The notes beneath the pieces were generated by a model, which made no database searches, had not been told where the DNA came from, and saw only the letters and a program-made list of their open reading frames with translations. A DNA stretch of 64,000 nt from Pseudomonas alcaligenes (GTDB lineage: Bacteria > Pseudomonadota > Gammaproteobacteria > Pseudomonadales > Pseudomonadaceae): contig NZ_CP154874.1 in the NCBI RefSeq assembly GCF_041729615.1, forward strand, positions 3,703,501-3,767,500, read 5' to 3'. The stretch's first letter is position 1. Each line of letters opens with the position of its first letter. Position numbers and translations under genes: made by a program. Of this stretch, positions 8,668 through 17,984 are shown piece by piece.

Positions 8668-9545
8668 TGAGTGAATTGCTTGCCCTGCTCAGCGGCGCCG
8701 GCACCGGCGTCGCGGTGACCTGCTTCATCCTGGTGTTCATGGCGCTGTTCCGCTTTCTGCCGGAAGAGAACCGCGCCTACATGGACCCGGTGCCACCGCT
8801 GATGAAGCCGGTATGGCCGCTGGTGCGACTGGTTTCCTACTTTGTCGGCTCGATGCTGCCACCCAAGTTCCTCGACTGGCTGGACAAACGCCTGCAGCGC
8901 ACGGGGGCGCTCTATGTGTTGACCCCGGAGGACTACTTCGGCCTGAGCCTGAGTCTGGCCATCCTTCTGCCGGTGATCGCCCTGCTGCCCATGGTCAGCG
9001 GCAAGAGCGGCATCATGTGGCCGGTCCTGCTGCTGATGATGGTGCTCGGTGCGGTGCTGCCGGAGCTGTGGATCAACGACACGCGCAATCGTCGTGACCG
9101 CGACATCGTGCGCAACCTGCCGGTATTCCTCGAATACCTGACCATGTGCGTGGACGCCGGTCTGAATTTTCTCGGTGCCCTGCAGCAGGCGGTGGAGAAG
9201 GGGCCCAACGGCGCGATGAAGAACGAGTTCCGCATCGTCCTGCGCGATATCCGTTCCGGCCTGCCGCGTGCCGAGGCGCTGACCCGGATGGAGCAGCGGG
9301 TCAACCTGAAGGACATCAGCACCTTCGTGCGTGCGGTGATCCAGGCCGAGAAGATGGGGTCGAGTCTCAAGACGACGTTGCAGATCCAGGCCCAACAGCG
9401 TCTGGAGGAGCGCTTCCAGCGTGCCGAGAAGACCGCCATGCAGGCCCCCGTGAAGCTGATCATCCCGCTGATCCTGTTCATCTTCCCGCTGACTTTCGTG
9501 ATCCTGCTGTTCCCCATCGTGGTGAAGTTCATGGGGCAGGGCTGA
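8667..9545 (+). CDS. tadC: TadC inner-membrane platform protein
   Basis: TadC is the second GspF-like platform protein and pairs with TadB. The 292-aa protein has an N-terminal helix, a hydrophobic block around residues 90-130, the cytoplasmic T2SSF domain (EYLTMCVDAGLNFLGALQQ, AVIQAEKMGSSLKTTL) and a C-terminal hairpin of helices ending FPLTFVILLFPIVVKF. It overlaps both neighbours through stop/start fusions (TGATG), so translation of tadB, tadC and the DUF192 gene is coupled. Confidence 0.93.
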   Translation: MSELLALLSGAGTGVAVTCFILVFMALFRFLPEENRAYMDPVPPLMKPVWPLVRLVSYFVGSMLPPKFLDWLDKRLQRTGALYVLTPEDYFGLSLSLAILLPVIALLPMVSGKSGIMWPVLLLMMVLGAVLPELWINDTRNRRDRDIVRNLPVFLEYLTMCVDAGLNFLGALQQAVEKGPNGAMKNEFRIVLRDIRSGLPRAEALTRMEQRVNLKDISTFVRAVIQAEKMGSSLKTTLQIQAQQRLEERFQRAEKTAMQAPVKLIIPLILFIFPLTFVILLFPIVVKFMGQG

Positions 9546-9901
9546 TGGCGCGTCACCTGCAAGTGCGCGTGTTGCGTGCTGGCGAGCCGCTGACGGAGTT
9601 GCGCCTGCTGGCAGCCTTCGATCTGTTGCGGCGTGCCCGTGGTCTGCTCGGCCGGGCCCAGCCACTGCCCGGGCATGGCCTCTGGCTCAAGCCCTGCAGC
9701 GCCGTACACTGCTGGTTCATGCGTTACCGCATCGATGTGCTGTTTCTCGATGGCGATGGGCGGGTACTCAAGTCTGTGGCGAGCCTGCGCCCCTGGCGCA
9801 TGGCGGCTTGTCGGGGCGCGCGCAGCGTGGTCGAGATGGCCAGCGGTGAGGTGCAAAGATTGAACATACGTGAAGGGGATGTGATCTCATGCGTGGCCTG
9901 A
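9545..9901 (+). CDS. DUF192 family protein within the Tad operon
   Basis: The 118-aa protein matches DUF192 by the sequence WLKPCSAVHCWFMRYRIDVLFLD, with typical spacing of Cys, His and the Phe-Met-Arg-x-x-Ile-Asp core (read in two parts: WLKPCSAVHC and FMRYRIDVLFLD). DUF192 proteins are small beta-barrel proteins of unknown function and are often exported, but this copy has no evident signal peptide. Its ATG overlaps the tadC stop, and its 3' end overlaps the start of tadD by 13 bases. A role in Tad assembly is suggested only by position. Confidence 0.85.
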   Translation: MARHLQVRVLRAGEPLTELRLLAAFDLLRRARGLLGRAQPLPGHGLWLKPCSAVHCWFMRYRIDVLFLDGDGRVLKSVASLRPWRMAACRGARSVVEMASGEVQRLNIREGDVISCVA

Positions 9902-10332
9902 TTTTCTGTGGCCTGGTGCTGGCCCTGTGCGGTTGTGCCGGCCTGCCGAGTGGCGATTTGCTGCAGGTGCAACGGGAGGCCGCCGAAGCCTATAACCGTG
10001 GCGATTTCGCTCGCTCAACCCGTGGCTACCGGGCCCTGGCCGAGGAACTGCCGCAGGATGCCGAGATGCGCTATCGCCTGGGCAACAGCCTGGCCAAGCA
10101 GGGCGATGTCGAGGGTGCCATCCAGGCCTATCGCGAGGCCGTGGTACGTGACTCCAAGCACGCCAAGGCCTGGCACAACCTGGTCTATCTGCAGCTGCAG
10201 GGCGTTGGCCACACGGTGGCGGAAATGTACCTGCACATCAGTCGAGACGATCCGCGTGTCGCTCCCGTGGCGCAGAAGGCCGAGGCGGTGCTGCAGGCGT
10301 TCGATGTGCCGCTGGATCGCCAGGAGCCCTGA
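9889..10332 (+). CDS. tadD: TadD-type TPR lipoprotein
   Basis: TadD is a periplasmic lipoprotein pilotin that helps the RcpA secretin assemble. The 147-aa product has a lipoprotein signal peptide with the lipobox LCGC at residues 12-15. Two or three TPR-like helical pairs follow (AAEAYNRGDFARSTRGY, YRLGNSLAKQGDVEGAI). TadD is often about 250 aa, so this is a short version. It overlaps the DUF192 gene, and the next ATG is one base beyond its stop. Confidence 0.85.
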   Translation: MRGLIFCGLVLALCGCAGLPSGDLLQVQREAAEAYNRGDFARSTRGYRALAEELPQDAEMRYRLGNSLAKQGDVEGAIQAYREAVVRDSKHAKAWHNLVYLQLQGVGHTVAEMYLHISRDDPRVAPVAQKAEAVLQAFDVPLDRQEP

Positions 10333-10333
10333 G

Positions 10334-11017
10334 ATGCGCGGGCGCAGCGAGCACGGCCAGGCTCTGGTGGAATACGTGATCATTCTGCCGGTGCTGGTCA
10401 TGCTGATCTTCGGCACTATCCAGGCCGCGTTCATCTATTCGGCCAAGAGCAGCCTGAATTACGCCACCTTCCAGGCTGCGCGTTTGGGCGCGGTCAACAA
10501 CGCCAGCTACGACGGCCTGCGACGCGGGCTGATCCGTGGCCTGACTCCGATGTTCGTGCATCGCAATACCGATGCGGACAAGGAGCGTGCCTTCGAGGAA
10601 GCGGGGGCGGAAGTGGACAACTTTGCGCTGATCACCCTGATCAGCCCCACGCAGAACAATTTCGATGCCTATGGCGAGTGGGATGGCGAAGCCAACGCCG
10701 ATGCCATTCCCAACGACAACCTGATGTATCGCCCGGGCACCGGCATCCAGGATGCCAACCTGCTGAAGATTCGCGTGCAGTACTGCCTGAAGCTGGTCGT
10801 GCCGATAGTCGATCGCCTGCTCAGCGCGGCCTCGAGCTTCAACAGCGCAGGCGTGGAGGGCAGCTTCAGCCGCGCTTCCGCCGATGCGGTGGATAACTAC
10901 GACGACATCTGCCAGGCCGGCCGGCGCGGCATCGTCATCACTTCCGAGGCCGTGGTGCGGATGCAGTCACCCGCTCTGCGCGATGCGGCCTGTGGTTCGG
11001 ACATGCAATGCCTGTGA
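10334..11017 (+). CDS. tadE: TadE-like pseudopilin
   Basis: TadE and TadF are pseudopilins processed by the prepilin peptidase TadV and needed for pilus assembly. The 227-aa protein starts MRGRSEHG, then QALVEYVIILPVLVMLIFG. The Gly/Gln cleavage site with Glu at +5 and Tyr at +6, followed by a hydrophobic helix, is diagnostic. The C-terminal domain of about 190 residues has several Cys (YCLKLV, DDICQAG, AACGSDMQC) that could form disulphides. ATG 10334 was chosen because it directly precedes the pilin signal; the frame is open further upstream only as a shadow of tadD. Confidence 0.88.
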   Translation: MRGRSEHGQALVEYVIILPVLVMLIFGTIQAAFIYSAKSSLNYATFQAARLGAVNNASYDGLRRGLIRGLTPMFVHRNTDADKERAFEEAGAEVDNFALITLISPTQNNFDAYGEWDGEANADAIPNDNLMYRPGTGIQDANLLKIRVQYCLKLVVPIVDRLLSAASSFNSAGVEGSFSRASADAVDNYDDICQAGRRGIVITSEAVVRMQSPALRDAACGSDMQCL

Positions 11018-11044
11018 AGGCGATCATCTAAAGGGGGAGTCCTT

Positions 11045-11596
11045 ATGCGCACCTTGATCATGCTGCTTGCTGCCACCCTGCTCACGGGCTGTGCGGCGCA
11101 GGTGGATACCCTGTCCAGTTCGGGGGAGCTGGAGGTCGGCAAGCTGGAGCGGCGCAATATAGTGCTCAACCTGAGCGGCAGTACACCCGCCGAGAGCGAG
11201 CCGCGCTGGCAGGACCTGCGGCAGAGCCTGCAGGCCCAGCTCGATCACAAGAGCTTCGATGCCCTGTACCGCATGACACCGGTCTCGGGACGGCCGACCC
11301 TGACACTGCCTGGCGTTCTGGTGACTGCCGAGGTCACCAGCTTCCGTTACCTGAGCCAGATGAGCCGACGCTTCCTGGGGCCGACCACCGGCGATGCCTG
11401 GGTCGACCTGCGGGTGGCCTACTACGATCTGCAGTCGGGACGCCAGCTGGGGGCACGCAGTTACAGGACGGGCTCCTCCGGCTGGGGAACCTTCTTCTCG
11501 AACATGACCGAGCGGCAGGTCGAGGCACTGGCTACGCGCATCATCGATGATCTGCGCCTGGCCAAGGCGCCACCCCTGGCGACTGCTGCGCGCTGA
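11045..11596 (+). CDS. Lipoprotein at the end of the Tad operon
   Basis: The 183-aa protein has a lipoprotein signal peptide with lipobox LTGC (residues 13-16). The rest is mixed strand and helix, with VTAEVTSFRYLSQMSRRFLG and later VDLRVAYYDLQSGRQLG. This resembles DUF4410-type lipoproteins, in which a tolerance-to-export-like strand pattern ends with 'tGrqlga'. A GGGGGAG ribosome site lies just upstream, and a rho-independent terminator follows directly, so it is the last gene of the operon. Any role in the pilus is inferred from position. Confidence 0.75.
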   Translation: MRTLIMLLAATLLTGCAAQVDTLSSSGELEVGKLERRNIVLNLSGSTPAESEPRWQDLRQSLQAQLDHKSFDALYRMTPVSGRPTLTLPGVLVTAEVTSFRYLSQMSRRFLGPTTGDAWVDLRVAYYDLQSGRQLGARSYRTGSSGWGTFFSNMTERQVEALATRIIDDLRLAKAPPLATAAR

Positions 11597-11602
11597 AAAT
11601 AC

Positions 11603-11628
11603 AAAAGCCCCGCAGTGCGGGGCTTTTT
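11603..11628. terminator. Bidirectional rho-independent terminator
   Basis: A hairpin with an AGCCCCGC / GCGGGGCT stem and a 3-nt loop is flanked by A4 on the left and T5 on the right. It lies between the end of the Tad operon and the convergent bfrB gene, so it can terminate both. Confidence 0.9.
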
Positions 11629-11641
11629 GTTGGGTGCTGGC

Positions 11642-12112
11642 TTATTCGTCCATCTGCGACTGCAGGTAGTTCTCCAGGCCGACCTTCTCGATCAGGCCGA
11701 GCTGGGTTTCCAGCCAGTCGATGTGCTCTTCCTCGGATTCGAGGATGTCCTCCAGCAGTTCGCGGCTGCCGTAGTCGCCGACGGTCTCGCAGTAGGCGAT
11801 GGCGGCCTTGAGGTCGGGGAGGGCAGCCTGCTCCAGCTTGAGGTCGCAGGTCAGCATTTCCTTGGTGTTCTCGCCGATGTGCAGCTTGCCCAGGTCCTGC
11901 AGGTTGGGCAGGCCCTCGAGGAACAGGATGCGCTTGATCAGCTTGTCGGCATGCTTCATCTCGTCGATGGACTCATGGTACTCATGCTCGCCGAGCTTCT
12001 TCAGGCCCCAGTCCTCGTACATGCGGGCGTGCAGGAAGTACTGGTTGATCGCCACCAGCTCGTTGCCGAGGATCTTGTTCAGGTGCTGGATGACTTTCTT
12101 GTCGCCTTTCAT
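11642..12112 (-). CDS. bfrB: Bacterioferritin (BfrB type)
   Basis: Bacterioferritin forms a 24-mer that oxidises and stores iron. The 156-aa protein carries all di-iron ferroxidase ligands in register: Glu18, Glu51, His54, Glu94, Glu127 and His130. It also has Met52, the axial ligand for the inter-subunit haem, so it is a haem-binding bacterioferritin rather than a ferritin. The start [12 protein letters not shown] is the standard one; an upstream in-frame extension lacks a ribosome site. It closely matches P. aeruginosa BfrB as I recall it. Transcription starts in the AT-rich gap to its right. Confidence 0.95.
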   Translation of the reverse strand: MKGDKKVIQHLNKILGNELVAINQYFLHARMYEDWGLKKLGEHEYHESIDEMKHADKLIKRILFLEGLPNLQDLGKLHIGENTKEMLTCDLKLEQAALPDLKAAIAYCETVGDYGSRELLEDILESEEEHIDWLETQLGLIEKVGLENYLQSQMDE

Positions 12113-12394
12113 GATGCGCCTCGAATAGGGGTGGTCGTTAAACCCGAAGTCTGCGCCAGGCATTGGTTTGCGTCAAATGTAAGTAATTGAATTGTATATG
12201 AAATTAAATATAAATAAGAACGTTTAACTTCTGCATCGAGTGTCTAAGCTATTGAATGTTCGGAATAAATTCCGGGGCCTGGGAGATATTTCCCAGATTT
12301 TTCCGCTGCATGGCGCTAGGGATGGAAGTTCCAAAATGGAATTGTTTGAGAATGCACCGCAACTGTCTGGAATATATATCGGAGTAACGCGGCA
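12113..12394. promoter_or_regulatory. AT-rich divergent promoter region with small palindromes
   Basis: This 282-bp gap has a strikingly low GC content in a GC-rich window. Around 12180-12235 it is almost only A and T, a likely promoter or UP-element region for bfrB. At 12261-12274 is the perfect palindrome CGGAAT-AA-ATTCCG. At 12280-12295 is a second inverted repeat, TGGGA-N6-TCCCA. No ORF of note lies here. The regulator is unknown. Confidence 0.5.
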
Positions 12395-12757
12395 ATGATT
12401 CTGCGGCTGGCGGCCGATGCCGTGGTGTTATTGCATCTGGCCTTCATTCTCTTCGTGCTGTTCGGAGCCCTGGCGGTGCTGCGCTGGCCGCGCCTGGCAC
12501 TGCTGCACGTGCCGGCGGCGGCCTGGGGGGCGGCAGTGGAACTGTTGCACCTGTATTGCCCGCTGACGCCGCTGGAGAACGATCTGCGTCGCGCCGCCGG
12601 CGAGGCCGGCTACGCCGGCGGTTTCGTCGAGCACTACCTGATTCCGCTGATCTACCCCGCCGGGCTGACGCCGCAGATCCAGCTATGGCTGGGCGCCCTG
12701 GTGCTGCTGATCAATCTGCCGGCCTATGCCTGGCTGCTCTGGCGCCTGCGGCGCTAG
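12395..12757 (+). CDS. DUF2784 family membrane protein
   Basis: The 120-aa protein has three or four membrane helices: LAADAVVLLHLAFILFVLFG, then LLHVPAAAWGAAVELLHLYC, then LWLGALVLLINLPAYAWLLW. The conserved core CPLTPLEN followed by GGFVEHYL is characteristic of DUF2784 proteins. Function of the family is unknown. It stands alone, about 100 bp before the SDR gene. Confidence 0.85.
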   Translation: MILRLAADAVVLLHLAFILFVLFGALAVLRWPRLALLHVPAAAWGAAVELLHLYCPLTPLENDLRRAAGEAGYAGGFVEHYLIPLIYPAGLTPQIQLWLGALVLLINLPAYAWLLWRLRR

Positions 12758-12859
12758 GGTGCTTGTGGGTCGTCATTCAGCGTCCTGATGCTGGAGGGCG
12801 TCCGGGATGGCCTTGGCTACACTCGCCCCAACCTCACCACAGAACAAGGCAATACGAGT

Positions 12860-13669
12860 ATGCAGAATCGCATGATGATCACTGGCGCCGGCTCGGGTCT
12901 CGGTCGCGAGATCGCCCTGCGCTGGGCCCGCGAGGGCTGGCGCCTGGCGCTGTGCGACGTCAACGAGCAGGGCCTGGCGGAGACCCTGAAGCTGGTCCGC
13001 GAGGCCGGCGGAGACGGCTTCACCCTGCGCTGCGACGTGCGCGACTACAGCCAGCTGACCGCCGTGGCGCAGGCCTGCGAGGAGCGCTTCGGCGGCCTCG
13101 ACGTGCTGGTCAACAACGCCGGGGTGGCCGCCGGGGGCATGTTCGCCGACCTCAGCCTGGAGGACTGGGACTGGCAGCTGTCGATCAACCTGATGGGCGT
13201 GATCAAGGGCTGCAAGGCCTTCCTGCCGCTGCTGCGTGCCAGCAAGGGCAAGATCATCAACATCGCCTCCATGGCGGCGCTGATGCAGGGCCCGGCGATG
13301 AGCAACTACAACGTGGCCAAGGCCGGCGTGGTGGCACTCTCCGAGAGCCTGCTGGTGGAGCTCAAGCCTGAGGGCCTGGGCGTGCACGTGGTCTGTCCGT
13401 CGTTCTTCCAGACCAACCTGCTGGACTCCTTCCGCGGGCCGACCCCGGAGATGAAGCAGCAGGTCGGCAAGCTGCTCGAAGGCAGCCCGATCAGCGCCAC
13501 CGACATCGCCCACTACATCTACGACGAGGTGGCCAAGGGCGAGTTCATGATCCTGCCCCACGAGCAGGGCCGCATGGCCTGGGCCATCAAGCGGCAGAAC
13601 CCGCAGCTGATCTACGACGAGATGACTAAGATGTGCGAGAAGATGCGCGCCAAGATGGGCGCCGCCTGA
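12860..13669 (+). CDS. Short-chain dehydrogenase/reductase
   Basis: The 269-aa protein is a classical SDR. It has the cofactor motif TGAGSGLG at residues 8-15, an acidic residue after strand 2 (CDVNE) that favours NAD(H), the NNAG motif, the catalytic Ser in NIASMAA and the YxxxK motif as YNVAK. The substrate cannot be read from sequence. ATG 12860 was chosen because it puts the Rossmann fold at the N-terminus; the frame upstream is not conserved-looking. It is monocistronic and ends at a shared terminator. Confidence 0.9.
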   Translation: MQNRMMITGAGSGLGREIALRWAREGWRLALCDVNEQGLAETLKLVREAGGDGFTLRCDVRDYSQLTAVAQACEERFGGLDVLVNNAGVAAGGMFADLSLEDWDWQLSINLMGVIKGCKAFLPLLRASKGKIINIASMAALMQGPAMSNYNVAKAGVVALSESLLVELKPEGLGVHVVCPSFFQTNLLDSFRGPTPEMKQQVGKLLEGSPISATDIAHYIYDEVAKGEFMILPHEQGRMAWAIKRQNPQLIYDEMTKMCEKMRAKMGAA

Positions 13670-13683
13670 CTCGTGCGGGCATG

Positions 13684-13713
13684 AAAAAGGGGCAGCCGAG
13701 GCTGCCCCTTTTT
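13684..13713. terminator. Bidirectional rho-independent terminator
   Basis: A hairpin with stem AAAAAGGGGCAGC / GCTGCCCCTTTTT and a 4-nt loop separates the convergent SDR and rapA genes. A-tract and T-tract on either side allow termination in both directions. Confidence 0.92.
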
Positions 13714-13730
13714 CGTTTTGGGCGCGGGCG

Positions 13731-16580
13731 TCAGCCGGCCACCAGCACGCGGATTGCCTCCAGGCGCAGCGCCGCCTTGTCGAGGAAGGCCAGGCCGCTC
13801 TCGCGCTGCTTGCGCAGGGCTTCGATCTCGGCCGGGCGCACCGTCGGGTTGACCGCCTGCAGCGCGGTCATGCGCGCGATTTCCTCGTCCAGGGTGGCGG
13901 TGAAGCGCTGGCGCGCCTCGTTGACCCGCTCGTTGTGGCGCGGCGCGATCTTCGCCTCGGCGGCGTTGATCTGCCTGGCCAGCACGTCGCGCTGGGCCTG
14001 CACGAACTTGTTGGCGCTGGCCCGCGGCACCGCTTCCAGCTGGTCATTGAGGGTATCGAAGGCGACCTTCGATGCCAGGTCGTTGCCGTTGGGGTCGAGC
14101 AGGCTGCGCAGCGCCACCGGCGGCAGGAATCGGCCAAGCTGCAGCGCCTTGGGCGCCACCACTTCGCTGACATACAGCAGTTCGAGCAGCACGGTGCCGG
14201 GCTTGAGCGCCTTGTTCTTGATCAGCGCCACCGCGGTGTTGCCCATCGAGCCGGACAGCACCAGGTCCATGCCGCCCTGCACCATGGGGTGTTCCCAGGT
14301 GAGGAACTGCATGTCCTCGCGGGCCAGTGCCTGGTTGCGGTCGTAGGTGACGGTGACCGCCTCGTCGTCGCCGAGCGGGAAGCTGGCGTCCAGCATCTTC
14401 TCGCTGGGACGCAGCACCAGGGCGTTCTCGGAGTGGTCCTCGCTGTCGATGCCGAATGCGTCGAACAGTTCTTCCATGTAGATCGGCAGGGCGAACTGAT
14501 CGTCCTGTTCGAGGATTTCCTCGACCAGCCGCTCGCCCTCGCCGGCGCCGCCGGAGTTGAGCTCCAGCAGGCGGTCGCGGCCGCTGTGCAGCTCGCCTTC
14601 GAGGCGTTCGCGTTCGGCGGTGGCCTCGCTCAGCAGGGCGTTCCAGGCGCCCTCGGCGTGGTCTTCCAGCAGCGGCAGCAGGCGCGGGCCGAACTGGTGC
14701 TGCAGGGCGTTGCCGGTCGGGCAGGTGTTGAGGAAGGCGTTCAGCGCCTGGTGGTACCACTGGAACAGGCGTTCCTGCGGGCTGTCCTCGAGGTAGGGCA
14801 CGTGCAGCTGGATGGTGTGCTTCTGGCCGATGCGGTCGAGACGGCCGATGCGCTGCTCCAGCAGGTCCGGGTGGGCCGGCAGGTCGAACAGCACCAGGTG
14901 GTGGCTGAACTGGAAGTTGCGGCCTTCGGAGCCGATCTCGGAGCAGATCAGCACCTGGGCGCCGAACTCCTCGTCGGCGAAGTAGGCGGCGGCGCGGTCG
15001 CGCTCGAGGATGCTCATGCCCTCGTGGAACACCGTGGCCGGGATGCCGGAGCGCACGCGCAGGGCGTCTTCCAGGTCCAGCGCGGTCTCGGCGTGGGCGC
15101 AGATCACCAGCACCTTGAACTTCTTGAGCATCTTCAGGGTGTCGATCAGCCAGTCGACGCGCGGGTCGAAGCGCCACCAGGCTTCGTCATCACCCTGCGC
15201 CTGGTAGCTGACTTCCGGGTACAGCTCGGCGTGCTCGCCCGGCTGCAGGTTGGCGTACTGCTCGGGGTTGGGCAGCGGGTAGGGGTGCAGCTGGCGCTCG
15301 GGGAAGCCCTGCACGGCGGCGCGGGTGTTGCGCAGCAGCACGCGGCCGGTGCCGTGGCGATCCAGCAGCTCGCGGATCAGCCGCGCGGCGGCCTCGCTGT
15401 CGCCATCGGTGACGGCGGCCAGCAGGGCCTCGCCCTCGGCGCCGAGGAAGCGGCCGATGGTGGCGTGGGCCTGTGCGGACAGGCGGCCCTCGTCGAGCAG
15501 TTCCTGCACCGCCTCGGCCACCGGGCGGTAGTTGGCACTCTCGGCGCGGAAGGCGTCGAGGTCATGGAAACGGTCCGGGTCGAGCAGGCGCAGGCGCGCG
15601 AAGTGGCTTTCCAGGCCCAGCTGTTCCGGGGTGGCGGTGAGCAGAAGCACGCCGGGGATGGTCGCGGCCAGCTGCTCGACCAGGCGGTATTCGTCGCTGG
15701 CCTTCTCCGGGTGCCAGACCAGGTGGTGCGCCTCGTCGACCACCAGCAGGTCCCAGCCGGCGGCGAACGCGGCGTCCTGGGCCTTGTCGCTGTCCTTCAG
15801 CCATTCCAGGGCGACCAGCGCCAGTTGGGTGTCCTCGAAGGGGTTGCTGGCATCGCTCTCGGCGAAGCGCTCGGCGTCGTACAGCGCCACCTGCAGGTTG
15901 AAGCGCCGGCGCATCTCCACCAGCCACTGGTGCTGCAGGTTCTCCGGCACCAGGATCAGCACGCGGCTGGCACGGCCGGAGAGTAGCTGGCGGTGGATCA
16001 CCAGGCCGGCCTCGATGGTCTTGCCCAGGCCCACTTCGTCGGCCAGCAGCACGCGCGGGGCGATGCGGTCTGCCACTTCGCGGGCGATGTGCAGCTGGTG
16101 GGCGATCGGCTGGGCGCGGGCGCCGCCCAGGCCCCACAGGCTGGACTGCAGCAGGCGGCTCTGGTGCTCCAGGGTGTGGTAGCGCAGGGCGAACCAGTTC
16201 AGCGGGTCGATCTGCCCGGCGAACAGGCGGTCGCTGGCCAGGCGGAACTGGATGAAGTTGGACAGCTGGGTTTCCGGCAGGCTGATCGCTTCGTGTTGGG
16301 CATTGAAGCCGTGGTAGACCAGCAGGCCGTCGATGTCCTCGACTTCCTGCACGGTCAGCTTCCAGCCCTCGAAATGGGTGATCTCGTCGCCCGGGGCGAA
16401 GCGCACGCGGGTCAGCGGGGCGTTGCGCAGGGAATACTGGCGGGTCTCGCCGGTGGCCGGGTAGAGCACGGTGAGCAGGCGGCCGTCGGAAGTGAGGATG
16501 GTGCCGAGCCCGAGTTCCGCCTCGCTGTCGCTGATCCAGCGTTGCCCCGGTTGATACTGCACGATGCCACTACTTGCCAT
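13731..16580 (-). CDS. rapA: RNA polymerase-associated protein RapA (SWI2/SNF2 ATPase)
   Basis: RapA binds RNA polymerase and helps recycle it, using a Swi2/Snf2 motor. The 949-aa protein has two N-terminal Tudor-like domains ([17 protein letters not shown]). The helicase core has motif I as [13 protein letters not shown] and motif II as VVDEAHHLV. The second RecA lobe contains [18 protein letters not shown] and [13 protein letters not shown], followed by the long C-terminal RapA domain. Length and order match the family (about 950-968 aa). It is followed leftward by the terminator shared with the SDR gene. Confidence 0.97.
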   Translation of the reverse strand: MASSGIVQYQPGQRWISDSEAELGLGTILTSDGRLLTVLYPATGETRQYSLRNAPLTRVRFAPGDEITHFEGWKLTVQEVEDIDGLLVYHGFNAQHEAISLPETQLSNFIQFRLASDRLFAGQIDPLNWFALRYHTLEHQSRLLQSSLWGLGGARAQPIAHQLHIAREVADRIAPRVLLADEVGLGKTIEAGLVIHRQLLSGRASRVLILVPENLQHQWLVEMRRRFNLQVALYDAERFAESDASNPFEDTQLALVALEWLKDSDKAQDAAFAAGWDLLVVDEAHHLVWHPEKASDEYRLVEQLAATIPGVLLLTATPEQLGLESHFARLRLLDPDRFHDLDAFRAESANYRPVAEAVQELLDEGRLSAQAHATIGRFLGAEGEALLAAVTDGDSEAAARLIRELLDRHGTGRVLLRNTRAAVQGFPERQLHPYPLPNPEQYANLQPGEHAELYPEVSYQAQGDDEAWWRFDPRVDWLIDTLKMLKKFKVLVICAHAETALDLEDALRVRSGIPATVFHEGMSILERDRAAAYFADEEFGAQVLICSEIGSEGRNFQFSHHLVLFDLPAHPDLLEQRIGRLDRIGQKHTIQLHVPYLEDSPQERLFQWYHQALNAFLNTCPTGNALQHQFGPRLLPLLEDHAEGAWNALLSEATAERERLEGELHSGRDRLLELNSGGAGEGERLVEEILEQDDQFALPIYMEELFDAFGIDSEDHSENALVLRPSEKMLDASFPLGDDEAVTVTYDRNQALAREDMQFLTWEHPMVQGGMDLVLSGSMGNTAVALIKNKALKPGTVLLELLYVSEVVAPKALQLGRFLPPVALRSLLDPNGNDLASKVAFDTLNDQLEAVPRASANKFVQAQRDVLARQINAAEAKIAPRHNERVNEARQRFTATLDEEIARMTALQAVNPTVRPAEIEALRKQRESGLAFLDKAALRLEAIRVLVAG

Positions 16581-16744
16581 GAAAAGCCCCAGCTGCGAAA
16601 AAAGCCGCGTATGTTAGCGGAACGCCGCGTCGAGGGCGACGTCCGTACTGAATCAATGCGTGCGTCCCGAGTCGAAAGTGTAGCGAGCGGGCGTTCAAGT
16701 TGGAGACCGTCCGGCCGACAGCAGGGTTAACCAGGGAGACCCCG

Positions 16745-17044
16745 ATGCTACCGCCCATTCCGCACAGTCTGCTCCCCGTCACCGCCCAGCAGGACGTGGT
16801 CAAGCCGCGCCCGGACATCCCGCCGGTGACCCAGGCCAACGAAAGCTCCAACGAGAGCCAGGTGGAGCTGGACAAGCGCCACCCGCAGGAGGCCGAGGAA
16901 CTGCTGCGCGAGGAGCAACGGCGGCGCCAGCGCCGTGGCTACACCCCGGAGGAGCTGGCCGAACTGGACGCCGCCAGCCCCGAGCAGGAGAAGCTGCTGG
17001 AAGAGCTGCCGCGCCAGGGTCTGTGGGTGGATGTGGAAGTCTGA
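16745..17044 (+). CDS. Conserved hypothetical protein next to rapA
   Basis: The 99-aa protein is very polar. It has a Pro-rich start, a Glu/Arg-rich helical middle (EEAEELLREEQRRRQRRGY reads as a charged coil) and a short C-terminal LPRQGLWVDVEV. There is no signal peptide or membrane segment. CAGGGAG upstream of ATG 16745 is a usable ribosome site. It lies divergent from rapA and ten bases ahead of the AlkB-like gene. From memory, P. aeruginosa has a gene of this kind at the same place (PA3307). Function is unknown. Confidence 0.75.
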   Translation: MLPPIPHSLLPVTAQQDVVKPRPDIPPVTQANESSNESQVELDKRHPQEAEELLREEQRRRQRRGYTPEELAELDAASPEQEKLLEELPRQGLWVDVEV

Positions 17045-17054
17045 TCGTCGGACA

Positions 17055-17687
17055 ATGCAAGCCCACTCTCCTATTGCGACCGCCTTGGACCTGTTCTCCG
17101 ATCCCCTCATCGAGCTGCCCGGTGCCGAGCTGGACTTGTGGCCACACTGGCTCGACAGCGCCACGGCCACCGCCTGGTTCCACCAGCTGGCGACGGAAAC
17201 CCCCTGGGAGCAGCCGCAGCTGTTCATCCACGGGCGACCTGTCGCCGTGCCGCGCCTGGTCGCCTGGTACGGCGATGCCGAGGCCAGCTACCGCTATTCC
17301 GGCCTGGAACATCGACCGCTGCCCTGGACTCCGCTGCTGGCCGAGATCCGCGCGCGGGTGCAGGAGGCGGCCGGCCAGCCGCTCAATGGCGTGCTGCTCA
17401 ACTATTACCGCGACGGCAACGATTCCATGGGCTGGCACAGCGACGACGAGCCCGAGCTGGGCCGCGATCCGCTGATCGCCTCGCTCAACCTCGGCGGCAC
17501 TCGCCGTTTCGACCTGCGGCGCAAGGGCGCCAGCCGCATCGAGCACTCCCTGGAACTGGCCGACGGTTCGCTGCTGGTCATGCGCGGCGCGACGCAGCAT
17601 CATTGGCAGCATCAGGTGGCCAAGACCCGCAAGCCGGTGGCGCCACGCATCAACCTGACCTTTCGCCTGATCCGGGGCCGAGCATGA
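17055..17687 (+). CDS. AlkB-like 2-oxoglutarate/Fe(II) dioxygenase
   Basis: The 210-aa protein belongs to the AlkB family, which oxidatively removes alkyl lesions from nucleic acid bases. It has the iron-binding HxD in GWHSDDE, the nucleotide-lid sequence LNYYRDGNDSMG, the distal iron-ligand region HHWQHQV, and the Arg pair that binds 2-oxoglutarate in RINLTFR. The layout resembles the AlkB2/AlkB3 branch more than E. coli AlkB. The in-frame ATG 17055 is the only start that fits the gap after the previous stop. Its stop overlaps the next ATG (ATGA). Confidence 0.9.
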   Translation: MQAHSPIATALDLFSDPLIELPGAELDLWPHWLDSATATAWFHQLATETPWEQPQLFIHGRPVAVPRLVAWYGDAEASYRYSGLEHRPLPWTPLLAEIRARVQEAAGQPLNGVLLNYYRDGNDSMGWHSDDEPELGRDPLIASLNLGGTRRFDLRRKGASRIEHSLELADGSLLVMRGATQHHWQHQVAKTRKPVAPRINLTFRLIRGRA

Positions 17688-17842
17688 GCGACGACAAGCT
17701 GATCGACTTCTCCGCCGAGCGCGGCAAGCGCATCCATGACCTGCACGACAAGAAGCTGGACGAGATGCGTCAGGCCTTCGAACAGGCCCTGCCGCTGGCC
17801 AAGGCCAAGAAGAAGTCCAAGGGTAAACCGAAGAAGCGCTGA
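17684..17842 (+). CDS. Small Lys-rich protein coupled to the AlkB-like gene
   Basis: The 52-aa protein begins MSDDKLIDFSAERGKRIHDL and ends in a run of Lys (KAKKKSKGKPKKR). The start overlaps the AlkB stop as ATGA, so translation is coupled. The basic tail suggests nucleic-acid binding, but nothing else is recognised. Confidence 0.7.
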   Translation: MSDDKLIDFSAERGKRIHDLHDKKLDEMRQAFEQALPLAKAKKKSKGKPKKR

Positions 17843-17906
17843 GCCCCCTGCGCGCCGGTTCCTGTCGACCTGCGGCGCCCTGTCGCGGCGCCCACCTCAC
17901 CGGATA

Positions 17907-17947
17907 TTGATCCGGATCAATTCCCGCCCGCCTGCCTCCTCTACTCT
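17907..17947 (+). promoter_or_regulatory. ANR/FNR-box promoter of phrS
   Basis: A perfect ANR/FNR box, TTGATCCGGATCAA, lies at 17907-17920. The -10-like TACTCT at 17942-17947 implies a start near 17954-17955, about 41.5 bp from the centre of the box. This is the geometry of an FNR-type class II activated promoter, so expression should rise when oxygen is low. Confidence 0.88.
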
Positions 17948-17984
17948 GAAGCCATGCAAGACAAGGCTCAGACAGGAGGCCGCC

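Noticed and set aside
13935..15986. A 683-residue plus-strand frame opposite rapA
   Set aside because: Val/Gln/Ala/Gly-rich antisense of rapA with no start signal; rapA carries all helicase motifs.
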